From contig CAZEHS010000043.1 of the NCBI GenBank assembly GCA_964511875.1, positions 1-23,541 of the forward strand: a stretch of DNA of 23,541 nucleotides. The letters run 5' to 3'. A program made the position numbers and the translations under genes. The notes below the pieces were generated by a model. It saw only the letters and a list, made by a program, of their open reading frames with translations. It made no database searches and was not told the DNA's origin. Each line of letters opens with the position of its first letter. Positions within the stretch are counted from its first letter, which is position 1. Positions 7,357-14,683 of the stretch are shown piece by piece. Origin of the DNA: CAZEHS01 sp964511875 (lineage in GTDB: Bacteria > Bacillota > Clostridia > Peptostreptococcales > Acidaminobacteraceae).

Positions 7357-8253
7357 ATGGTTATGAGCGAATGGCAGGATGCCCTGGGAGTGAAGCGAGG
7401 ATTTCTATATGATAGTTTCCAGGTGTTCCACTTAAAAGATAAGCGGGATACGGAGTTTGAATTCCACAGTCATGTTTTTCATAAACTGATCCTTTTTCTG
7501 AACGGTTCTGTCAAGTACAACGTTGAAGGGAAGACCTATACCCTGGAGCCCTGGGATATTCTGCTGATCAGTGACAATGAAATACATCGCCCGATGATTG
7601 ACAGTGACAAGGAATACGATCGGGTGATCATCTGGGTACATGATGCAACCCTGAGGCAGCTCAGTCTCCAGGACCAGTTCCTCGGAACCTGTTTTGGTAC
7701 AGTCAGAGCCCGAAAAAACAATCGGATCAGGGGTGCTGACATTTTGGCTCCTGAAATCAAACCCCTGTTGAAACAACTTCTTGATGCATGCAAGGATCAG
7801 GGGTTCGGAAGTGCGGTCTTGAAGCAGGCATTGTTCATCCAGTTGATGGTACTTGTGAACCGAATCGTCATGAGGCCGCCTCTGGAAGGCTCACAGGAAC
7901 GGGAAAACCAGGATCCTCGGATCCCGGTCTTGTTGGATTACATCAATGCACATTTAGGCGAAGATCTTTCCATACAGAGTCTGTCTGAAAAAATCTTTTT
8001 CAGCCGGTTTTATCTGATGCATCAGTTCAAGGCGCAAACAGGCTTCACACTGCACCAATATATTCTGAAGAAGCGCTTGAATCTAGCGAATTCATTGGTG
8101 CAGCAAGGTCATTCACTGACATCCTCCTCCCAGGAAGCAGGATTCTCTGAATACTCCAGTTTTCTGAGAGCATTTCAGAAGCAGTTCGGCATGTCACCCC
8201 GAGCGTTCCATAAACAGGGAGGAAACGATGATCTTATCGGTTCTGGTGAATAG
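7357..8253 (+). CDS. AraC-family transcriptional regulator with N-terminal cupin sensor
   Basis: This protein of about 298 residues has a cupin-type ligand-binding domain at about residues 25-95. Its signature is FEFHSHVFHKLILFLNGS followed by the strands YNVEGKTYTLEPWDILLIS and the DNEIHRP loop. A double helix-turn-helix AraC domain is at about 190-285 (LSIQSLSEKIFFSRFYLMHQ for the first HTH, then AGFSEYSSFLRAFQKQFGMSPRAFH for the second HTH and family signature). AGGAGGGG stands just upstream of three clustered start codons: GTG 7354, ATG 7357 and ATG 7363. ATG 7357 or 7363 is most likely. It is divergent from dapA with a shared palindrome, so control of dapA or of itself is plausible. The effector is unknown. 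Its end is only eight bases from the convergent kinase gene. Confidence 0.88.
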   Translation: MVMSEWQDALGVKRGFLYDSFQVFHLKDKRDTEFEFHSHVFHKLILFLNGSVKYNVEGKTYTLEPWDILLISDNEIHRPMIDSDKEYDRVIIWVHDATLRQLSLQDQFLGTCFGTVRARKNNRIRGADILAPEIKPLLKQLLDACKDQGFGSAVLKQALFIQLMVLVNRIVMRPPLEGSQERENQDPRIPVLLDYINAHLGEDLSIQSLSEKIFFSRFYLMHQFKAQTGFTLHQYILKKRLNLANSLVQQGHSLTSSSQEAGFSEYSSFLRAFQKQFGMSPRAFHKQGGNDDLIGSGE

Positions 8254-8261
8254 TTTGAGGT

Positions 8262-10010
8262 TCAATCACCCACTGCATCCTTCTTAAGGATGCATGAGAA
8301 ATGAAAATCGCTGCCTCCATTCTCAATACTTTCTGCCCAGATTTCCCCGTTCATCATTTCAACCAATTGTTTTGATATGACAAGTCCCAGTCCGGTTCCT
8401 CCATATTTTTCAGTGACTGAATTGCTGATCTGACTGAAGCTCTTGAAAAGCGATTCCATCCTGTCGTTCGCGATTCCGATTCCGGTATCGCTTACGGTAA
8501 ATTCAAGATTCACCATGCCGCCGCGTAGTTCATCAAGCACTCCTGCTGAAATCAGAATGCTCCCGACACGGGTGAATTTGATTGCGTTACCAATAAGATT
8601 GGATAGGATCTGCTTCAGTCTGAAGGAATCGCCTATGAATCTGTCGGGAACTTCCTCGTCAATCGTGACTGAGAAGTTCAAACCATTATTCAGCGCAGAT
8701 GCCCGAAAAAAGCGCTCAATATCATGAACTGCTTTTCTCAGACTGAATGGCACTTCGGCTAACTCCATTTTTCCGGCTTCAATCTTTGAGTAATCCAGTA
8801 TATCATTGATCACAGTCATCAGTGAATCCGATGCTGATTTGGAAATTTCAATATAATCCCGCTGTTCATCGGTCAGTTCGGTCATTTCCAAAAGCTGCAA
8901 CACTCCCATGAATCCGTTCAGAGGGGTGCGTATCTCATGACTCATATTTGCGATGAATTGGCTTTTTGCAGTACTTGCAGCATTGGCTGCCTCTGCCTCT
9001 ACTTTGGCGATTCTCAGTTCATCCTCTTTTTGGATATGGTCAGATATGTCATGGAGGATTGATACATGCATGATTCCCTTCGTTGTGTCTATCAGAAAGG
9101 AGGATTCCTTTACAGTTTTAAAGGAACCATTGGGCAGCCTGATCTTTCTTTCGTTCGTACTTCCTTGCCGTGTTTTTGATTTATGAAGCATGCGAGAGTA
9201 TTCCGCCTTGAACAGCTCAAGTAAATCAGGTGTCTTCACATCCACCGGTGCCAGCTGATAAAGCAGATACCAGACTGTGTTTTCTTCAGATGGGGACAGC
9301 CGGATATCTGTAAGGTCCTTCATCGCTTTGTTCCAGGTGAGAATCCTGCCACTCTCGTCGCTGATTATGATGGCATCCAGTGATTCCTCGATCAGCAGCC
9401 GGTTTTTCTCTTCGCTTTCTTTGAGTGCGTCCTCCGCCAGCCTCCGTTCGGTGATATCGGTCAGCGCAAGGCGGCAGACAGGTGTACCATCGGGATCATC
9501 TGTAATTGCAGCGGTCATATGTGCCCAGAAAACGGTCCCGTCATTCTTTAGCAATCGTAATTCAAAGATCTTCGGTTCGCGGGTTTCAAAAAGCTGCTTA
9601 CGTTTAAGATAGAAGATATCCTGATCTTCTTTGAGTATGAAATTCTGAATCGGATGCCCGGTGAGCATCCTGCGGGAAATCCCTAAAAGAGTGGCGGCTG
9701 TGAGGTTGGTTTCCAGAATCAGTCCATTTTCAGAGAGGGTGCAGTAGCCTACAGGGGCAAGATCGTACAAATCAAAATAACGCGCCCGTGACGCATCCAA
9801 TTCTGCCTGAACACGGCGTAATTCTTCATTCTGCATTTCCAGTTCAATCTGATGCACATGAAGTTCATGCATCATCCGGTTTGCTTCCTCAGGCTTCATT
9901 GTCACCATACCTTCGGTTATAGTGGCCGAAGCTTCAGCCAGTTTTCTAAGAGCCTGCCATGAAGTTTCTGAGCTGGTGGCAAGTTCATGTATGCGATTCT
10001 TGCGTTTCAC
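8262..10010 (-). CDS. Soluble PAS-PAS sensor histidine kinase
   Basis: This orphan two-component sensor kinase has 582 residues from a GTG at 10010. The order is an N-terminal helical segment with HELHVHQIELEMQNEELR, typical of PAS kinases, then PAS 1 (about 80-190), PAS 2 (about 205-325), HisKA with MSHEIRTPLNG (phospho-acceptor H358), and an HATPase domain with N-box NLIGNAIKF (471-479), G1 DTGIGI (508-513) and G2 GGTGLGL (537-543). The catalytic residues are intact. It has no membrane helix and no C-terminal receiver domain, although most kinases of this subtype are hybrid. The GTG start was chosen because GGAGGT stands seven bases upstream; an ATG at 10058 is in frame but lacks a clear ribosome binding site. 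No response regulator gene is nearby, so its partner is unknown. Confidence 0.9.
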   Translation of the reverse strand: MKRKNRIHELATSSETSWQALRKLAEASATITEGMVTMKPEEANRMMHELHVHQIELEMQNEELRRVQAELDASRARYFDLYDLAPVGYCTLSENGLILETNLTAATLLGISRRMLTGHPIQNFILKEDQDIFYLKRKQLFETREPKIFELRLLKNDGTVFWAHMTAAITDDPDGTPVCRLALTDITERRLAEDALKESEEKNRLLIEESLDAIIISDESGRILTWNKAMKDLTDIRLSPSEENTVWYLLYQLAPVDVKTPDLLELFKAEYSRMLHKSKTRQGSTNERKIRLPNGSFKTVKESSFLIDTTKGIMHVSILHDISDHIQKEDELRIAKVEAEAANAASTAKSQFIANMSHEIRTPLNGFMGVLQLLEMTELTDEQRDYIEISKSASDSLMTVINDILDYSKIEAGKMELAEVPFSLRKAVHDIERFFRASALNNGLNFSVTIDEEVPDRFIGDSFRLKQILSNLIGNAIKFTRVGSILISAGVLDELRGGMVNLEFTVSDTGIGIANDRMESLFKSFSQISNSVTEKYGGTGLGLVISKQLVEMMNGEIWAESIENGGSDFHFSCILKKDAVGD

Positions 10011-10118
10011 TGGAGACCTCCATGATTTACCGGTTAAAAGCCGCATTCCTGAATCCATGGACCTGACATATCTGGTTCATTACCCAATATCACTATGAGA
10101 AACGCAGATATTTGTTGT

Positions 10119-10147
10119 TTGAATAACATTGATGAGCCGCATATGGT
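10119..10147 (+). promoter_or_regulatory. Possible promoter of the ttcA-like gene
   Basis: TTGAAT (10119-10124), then a 17-bp spacer, then TATGGT (10142-10147); each hexamer matches four of six consensus bases. A second TATGGT occurs ten bases downstream (10152-10157) as a direct repeat of the -10 region. It lies 38 bases before the start codon, in the gap between divergent genes. Confidence 0.4.
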
Positions 10148-10185
10148 GCGGTATGGTTTTAAAAAAACGAGTTGGAGGATACAGC

Positions 10186-11046
10186 ATGAGCCTAGCCGGA
10201 GTCGGGTGTGAACTGACGCTTCCCACCCATGATTTACGTCCCTGTCCCGAAATAGAACGGAGCATCATAAAAAAGCTTCGCAAGGAAACCTGGACACCTT
10301 TCATTAAGGGAATAAAAGAATTCAAGCTGATCAATGATGGGGATAGGATCGCAGTGGCTGTGTCAGGGGGGAAGGACAGCCTTCTGATGGCAAAAATGCT
10401 TCAGGAACTCCATCGCCACGGTATGAAGAACTTCAGTCTGGAATTCATTGCGATGGATCCCGGCTATCACCCGCATATACGAAAATTACTGGAGGATAAC
10501 TGCGCCCATCTGGAGATTCCCGTCCACATCTTCGACGTGAAGATTTTCGATGTGGTTGACAGGATTTCTGCCGAATATCCATGCTACATGTGTGCCAGAA
10601 TGCGCCGGGGAGCTTTATATGCCAAGGCTCAGGAGTTGGGGTGCAATAAGCTGGCACTTGGACATCACTACGATGACGTGGTTGAGACAATCATGCTGAA
10701 TGTCCTTTGTGGGGGGCAATATATGACCATGATGCCCAAACTTAAAGCCAAGAACTTTGAAAACATGGAGCTGATCCGTCCCATGACATATATACGGGAA
10801 GAAGGAATCATCCGGTTTGCAGACACGAACGGTATTTCTCCATTGAATTGCGGCTGCATGGTCGCTGCTACGAAAACTGCAGGCAAGCGTAAGGAGATCA
10901 AGGAGTTGATCAAATCACTGGGGGCCTCTTTTGCTGATGTGGAGAAATGCATCTTCAATTCTGCGAGGAATGTTCATATGGATGCCATACTCGGTTGGAA
11001 AACCGGTGATGACCGTCATGATTTCATGGATAAGTACGATGAGTGA
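10186..11046 (+). CDS. TtcA-like PP-loop tRNA sulfurtransferase (tRNA 2-thiocytidine biosynthesis family)
   Basis: This 286-residue cytosolic ATP-pyrophosphatase has the PP-loop SGGKDS at residues 60-65 and a downstream CYMCARMRRG (C133, C136). This corresponds to the CxxC...RRG of TtcA, the iron-sulfur enzyme that thiolates cytidine 32 of tRNA by adenylation. LALGHHYDDVVET is the conserved family block after it. The third cluster cysteine is probably in NCGC (C222/C224), whereas classical TtcA has a PCxxC-type motif there. The substrate may therefore differ, and the symbol is left empty. The ATG at 10186 was chosen because GGAGG stands seven bases upstream; an in-frame ATG at 10129 has none. 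It is probably monocistronic, divergent from the kinase and convergent with the DUF975 gene. Confidence 0.85.
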   Translation: MSLAGVGCELTLPTHDLRPCPEIERSIIKKLRKETWTPFIKGIKEFKLINDGDRIAVAVSGGKDSLLMAKMLQELHRHGMKNFSLEFIAMDPGYHPHIRKLLEDNCAHLEIPVHIFDVKIFDVVDRISAEYPCYMCARMRRGALYAKAQELGCNKLALGHHYDDVVETIMLNVLCGGQYMTMMPKLKAKNFENMELIRPMTYIREEGIIRFADTNGISPLNCGCMVAATKTAGKRKEIKELIKSLGASFADVEKCIFNSARNVHMDAILGWKTGDDRHDFMDKYDE

Positions 11047-11076
11047 TTTTAAGGATGAATTCAGGGGCTATAGATG

Positions 11077-11114
11077 GAATATGACCGGGCAGTCATTGAC
11101 TGCCGGTCATATTC
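11077..11114. terminator. Very stable hairpin between convergent genes, probable bidirectional terminator
   Basis: GAATATGACCGG-GCAGTCA on the left pairs with TGACTGC-CGGTCATATTC on the right. This is an 18-bp stem with one bulged G and a one-base centre. It sits 30 bases after the ttcA-like stop and two bases after the DUF975 stop (minus strand). Neither side has a strong T-run, so transcript end protection or termination with help is as likely as classical intrinsic termination. Confidence 0.55.
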
Positions 11115-11116
11115 TG

Positions 11117-11776
11117 TCAAAATTCGATTATGTTGTTTTGATGAGTGTCCTGATAGGAAACGTCATTAGGCCCCTGTTGTTCTCCGGCTTTCAGATCCAG
11201 ATAAAATGCAGTATTAGAGGCTGCCACATAAGGTGCAAGCCATAAGGTTCCGATACCCAGTGTAAGGATTGTCAGAAGACCCCAGCCAATGAATGTGAGA
11301 TGGAGGATGAACAGATCCATTCGATGTCCATTCATCATTTCCTTGCTGCGACGGATCACGTCGCTGGGGGATGTTCCAGGATTGTCGAGAAGGATATAAT
11401 AAGACATGCTATAGCTATATGCTGCAACTATTCCGGGTATGATGAAAAGGAAACTCCAGATCAGGGTAATGAGGGTGATCATCAGGTATAAAAGGAACGC
11501 AGGGAAGAAACTCCTGAAGCCTTCCAAACCGTCTTCCAATAAAACGGTCTTATCCTGGAAAAGCTTGATCATACAAAAAGCGATACCCAGAGAAGTAGGG
11601 CCTGACAGCGCAATCTCAGCAGCAAAACCCAGTATTGGAACTGCACTGATTCCTATGGTGGCTATTCCGATGATGAGGTATAACAGAGCGAATTTTCCCC
11701 AATTGCCTGCCAACTGCTGACGGGCCTGAAAACGGTATACGGAGCTGTCTTTCGAGTAATAGCTGGGATCAGACAT
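11117..11776 (-). CDS. DUF975 family integral membrane protein
   Basis: This 219-residue membrane protein of unknown function has about five to six hydrophobic segments (roughly residues 27-47, 50-70, 92-113, 113-130, 153-172 and 173-190). The block IPGIVAAYSYSMSYYILLDNP (110-132 region), followed by a Ser/Lys-rich loop with SKEMMNGHRMDLF and then FIGWGLLTILTLGIGTLWL, is the recognisable signature of DUF975. The ATG at 11776 was chosen since GGAGG lies five bases before it; the in-frame ATG at 11836 lacks one. It stands alone between convergent ttcA and a divergent operon, so context gives no clue to its job. Members of the family are common in Firmicutes. Confidence 0.85.
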   Translation of the reverse strand: MSDPSYYSKDSSVYRFQARQQLAGNWGKFALLYLIIGIATIGISAVPILGFAAEIALSGPTSLGIAFCMIKLFQDKTVLLEDGLEGFRSFFPAFLLYLMITLITLIWSFLFIIPGIVAAYSYSMSYYILLDNPGTSPSDVIRRSKEMMNGHRMDLFILHLTFIGWGLLTILTLGIGTLWLAPYVAASNTAFYLDLKAGEQQGPNDVSYQDTHQNNIIEF

Positions 11777-11928
11777 GACGTCCTCCATAAAAACATGATA
11801 TCTATTCAGCGTACGCGACACAAAACCATTTGTCAACAGAAATGGGAGTGCAAATATGGTTTCTTCCCTGTCCTGAATCCCTCCGGATGTGATAGAATGA
11901 TGCTGAATATGTGGAAGAAGGTGTTTAA

Positions 11929-12546
11929 ATGAACCAATCCCCCTCGATTGATGTCGGCACGCTCAGACAATTGAAGATACAGGTTTTGTCTCAGGATGAA
12001 AAGTGGCTTGATACAATAGGTCCACGTATGAACGAGGACTTGCGGATCCTTGTTGCCCGTCAGACAGCACTTGTCCTGGAAGAGAAACAGAGCATCAATC
12101 AGTTGATTCAACTGAAGCGCCAGAAAAAAGTGGCTCTCAAGCAGTTGCTGGGCTTGACAGCCCAGCTTCAGAAGAACGATGGGGACGCAGAAAGTCAGGC
12201 TGAACGAATCAAATCATTATTGGAGAGGATCAATCAGGAGGTTGATTATCTGCAGTACAGGGTGGAAACCGTTCCGTCGGAAATCCAAAAGCTGAACCTT
12301 GAACTTCTTGAAGAAACCATTACTCTGGGATATTATGAATTATCAGGTGACCGTGAAAGGATCTCTATTCTCAACCTGAAAATCCAGAAACTCCGAGGCG
12401 AGCTGTTGGCCATGAACGAGCAAAAATTCGAACTGGAAGACAATGCATCCGATATGGGACAGTTTCTCCATTCATTGCTGGGAAAAGAATTGTCCGACGT
12501 ACTTGATGCTCAATACAATTTGAATGATGAGGAGTACGTACTATGA
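11929..12546 (+). CDS. Unrecognised coiled-coil cytosolic protein coupled to acpS
   Basis: I do not recognise this 205-residue protein. It has no signal peptide or membrane helix and is almost wholly helical. Long stretches rich in Leu, Gln, Glu and Lys (about 30-150, including LIQLKRQKKVALKQLLGLTA and the segment from AERIKSLLERINQEVDYL onward) suggest an antiparallel coiled coil. The C-terminal tail is acidic. It has AGAAGGTG six bases before the ATG and overlaps the acpS start by four bases (ATGA), so the two are co-translated. A possible promoter -10 (TAGAAT, 11893-11898) lies 30 bases upstream, with a poor -35. A FlgN-like chaperone or a scaffold role could be imagined from the architecture, but nothing supports either specifically. 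Confidence 0.8.
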   Translation: MNQSPSIDVGTLRQLKIQVLSQDEKWLDTIGPRMNEDLRILVARQTALVLEEKQSINQLIQLKRQKKVALKQLLGLTAQLQKNDGDAESQAERIKSLLERINQEVDYLQYRVETVPSEIQKLNLELLEETITLGYYELSGDRERISILNLKIQKLRGELLAMNEQKFELEDNASDMGQFLHSLLGKELSDVLDAQYNLNDEEYVL

Positions 12547-12947
12547 TTCCTGCCGGACTGGGTGTGGACATAATCGAAATCAGCAGGGTGAAAGGCGCTG
12601 TGGCTACTAATCCGCGGATTCTGGACAGACTCTTCACTGCAAATGAAGTGGCCGATTTTGAGCAACGGGGAAGTCGGATGGAGACACTGGCAGGTAAATT
12701 CGCAGCAAAAGAAGCCGTGGTCAAGGCGATGGGAACTGGTTTCCGAGGATTTCCCTGGACTGATATTGAAATTTTGCCTGATGAATCTGGAAAACCCATA
12801 TGCTTTTTTTTTAGAAAAGCTGCTGAGAAACTGGATCAATTGTGCATAGAAACCGTATTGATATCAATAGCACATAACCGGAGTATGGCTATAGCCAATG
12901 CGATAGCCATGAAAAAGGAGAATGCATATGAAGCTGGCGACCAATGA
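12543..12947 (+). CDS. acpS: Holo-[acyl-carrier-protein] synthase
   Basis: AcpS transfers the 4'-phosphopantetheine arm from CoA to the acyl carrier protein, activating it for fatty acid synthesis. The 134-residue protein has the family start GLGVDIIEISR with Mg2+-binding D9, and KFAAKEAVVKAMGTG containing E57 and K61, then ISIAHNRSMAIA near the C-terminus. The usual Ser in the ISIAHS motif is Asn here, a variation outside the metal site. The length is slightly above the typical 118-126 because of a C-terminal tail. The start overlaps the upstream coiled-coil gene and the end overlaps nnr by 20 bases. This acpS–nnr–alr order is common in Firmicutes. Confidence 0.95.
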   Translation: MIPAGLGVDIIEISRVKGAVATNPRILDRLFTANEVADFEQRGSRMETLAGKFAAKEAVVKAMGTGFRGFPWTDIEILPDESGKPICFFFRKAAEKLDQLCIETVLISIAHNRSMAIANAIAMKKENAYEAGDQ

Positions 12948-14475
12948 GCAGATGGCACAGATCAATAAGATTGCTATAAAAGAATTCAGCATACCAGGTA
13001 TCGTCTTGATGGAAAATGCCGGTTTCGCCATGCTTCATGAAATCGTGAAGGACTTTGATCCGACTAATCGGATTGTCATCATCTGCGGGAATGGCAATAA
13101 CGGCGGTGATGGTTTTGTCCTGGCTCGTCATCTTCATCAGAGAGGCTACCGATTGCAGATTTTCCATGTAGGATATCCGGAACATCTTATCGGCGATTCG
13201 GAAATAAATTACAAGATTGTCAACAAGCTTAAGATACCGATGACTCAGATTCACAATGAGAAGGATCTGCCGGACCTTTTTGTTGAACTCAGCCGGTGCA
13301 ATCTGGTTGTGGACAGTCTTATCGGAACAGGGATGCAGTCTTCAGCAACAGGTGTGGACGCCAAAATCATTAGTGCGGTCAATGACGCCACCTGTAAGGT
13401 TTATTCCGTTGACATTCCCTCCGGCGTAGGTGGAAATGACGGACGCGTAAGCAACATTGCCATAAGGGCGGATAAGACAATCACCTTCAGTCTCCCTAAA
13501 GTCGGGAACATACTGTTTCCCGGTGCGGCTTTCAATGGGGATCTCATTATCAAAGATATAGGAATTCCCCTTGAAGTCATTGATGAAGTCCCTATGAATT
13601 ACGAATTGATCACTCGGAGCATGGTCGTCGATATGATCCCCAAGCGCGATCGAAACTCCCACAAGGGCTATTATGGAAAGGCCAGGATGATTGCGGGATC
13701 CATGAGCATGGCAGGGGCTGCGATCCTTACAACCAAAGCCGCACTCAGGAGCGGTCTGGGGATGGCCCGTCTGTATGTTCCGGACAGCATCAATCACATT
13801 ATGAAAACCGCTGTACCTGAGTTGATCACAGTACCATTTCAGGAGCTGCGCAAAGGCGTAATCGGCATCAATCACATCGATACCATTCTAAAGGATGCCC
13901 CTGATTCCGATGTGTTCACCATAGGCCCAGGCTGCGGTATTTCTTTCGAATTGGAAGAAATCGTGAAGAATATCATTGAGAAAGTACCCAGCCCTATCAT
14001 TCTGGATGCGGATGCCCTGAATGTACTTGCTAAGGATGTAAGTGTTTTGAATCTGAAGAAGTCCCCGATCATAATCACGCCCCATATGGGTGAAATGAGC
14101 AGGCTTACAGGAAAGCCCCTCGAGGAGATCATCGAAAGTCCGGTTTCGACAGCCAGGGATTTTGCGATCGAATGGCAGGTCTATGTGGTGCTGAAGAGTG
14201 CACGGACTGTGGTGGCAACCCCTGAAGGTAAGGTTTATGTTAATATCAACGGGAATTCAGGCATGTCCACAGCAGGGACAGGTGATGTGCTTACCGGCAT
14301 CATCACAGGAATGGTGGGCCAGGGACTCAGCCCGCTTAACGCAGCCTTAGCCGGCGTTTTCATCCACGGAATGACCGGTGACCGTGTGGCCGAACGCCTG
14401 GGCGAGCACGGCCTCCTGGCCGGCGACCTGGTGGAAGCCCTGCCGTACACGTTGAAGGAACTGCTGGGGAGATAA
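12928..14475 (+). CDS. nnr: Bifunctional NAD(P)HX epimerase / ADP-dependent NAD(P)HX dehydratase
   Basis: This metabolite-repair enzyme reconverts hydrated NADH and NADPH to the active cofactors. It has 515 residues in two domains. The N-terminal YjeF/NnrE epimerase (about 1-215) shows VLMENAG, GNGNNGGDGFVLARHL (54-69), DSLIGTG and DIPSGV. The C-terminal ribokinase-like NnrD dehydratase (about 230-510) shows KGYYGKARMIAGS, IGPGCG, ILDADALN, ITPHMGEMSRLTG and NGNSGMSTAGTGDVLTG, with the catalytic Asp in GTGDVL. Both domains are complete and of normal length. ATG 12928 was preferred to ATG 12922, because AAGGAG lies seven bases before the former and only one before the latter. It overlaps the end of acpS. 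Confidence 0.95.
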   Translation: MKLATNEQMAQINKIAIKEFSIPGIVLMENAGFAMLHEIVKDFDPTNRIVIICGNGNNGGDGFVLARHLHQRGYRLQIFHVGYPEHLIGDSEINYKIVNKLKIPMTQIHNEKDLPDLFVELSRCNLVVDSLIGTGMQSSATGVDAKIISAVNDATCKVYSVDIPSGVGGNDGRVSNIAIRADKTITFSLPKVGNILFPGAAFNGDLIIKDIGIPLEVIDEVPMNYELITRSMVVDMIPKRDRNSHKGYYGKARMIAGSMSMAGAAILTTKAALRSGLGMARLYVPDSINHIMKTAVPELITVPFQELRKGVIGINHIDTILKDAPDSDVFTIGPGCGISFELEEIVKNIIEKVPSPIILDADALNVLAKDVSVLNLKKSPIIITPHMGEMSRLTGKPLEEIIESPVSTARDFAIEWQVYVVLKSARTVVATPEGKVYVNINGNSGMSTAGTGDVLTGIITGMVGQGLSPLNAALAGVFIHGMTGDRVAERLGEHGLLAGDLVEALPYTLKELLGR

Positions 14476-14515
14476 TGAATCTTTCAGATACATCATTTTA
14501 ATTGAGTTGAACGTG

Positions 14516-14631
14516 TCAACCTTCCTCTGGGAGGAAGGTGTCAGCGAGGCTGGCGGAAGGAGTCCCGGAGGGTGAACGCTCTGCGACTCCCCCTGTCACT
14601 CCGTGACATCCCCCTCTCAGAGGGAGATTGA
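14516..14631. mobile_element. MITE-like 116-bp imperfect inverted-repeat element
   Basis: The gap between nnr and alr holds an element whose two arms (about 45 bases each) are imperfect reverse complements. The outer ends read TCAACCTTCCTCTGGGAGG and, on the other strand, TCAATCTCCCTCTGAGAGG. GGAGTC (14559-14564) near the centre pairs with GACTCC (14585-14590). Smaller hairpins are nested in each arm: ACCTTCCTC/GAGGAAGGT, TGTCAC/GTGACA and CCCTC/GAGGG. It has no coding capacity and its GC-rich composition differs from the AT-rich flanks. From general knowledge, similar CCTCTG.GAGG..GTGTCA...GGAG elements are scattered in clostridial genomes, but copy number cannot be seen here. Confidence 0.65.
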
Positions 14632-14683
14632 GAGCTCCGTCTTTATTATAGTTTGCATATAATAATACAAAGGGGGATTCATC

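Noticed and set aside
8274..8294. Perfect 9-bp palindrome at the araC-type/kinase junction as an intrinsic terminator
   Set aside because: It lies inside the last codons of the kinase gene and has no T-run on either strand, so it is not called as a terminator.
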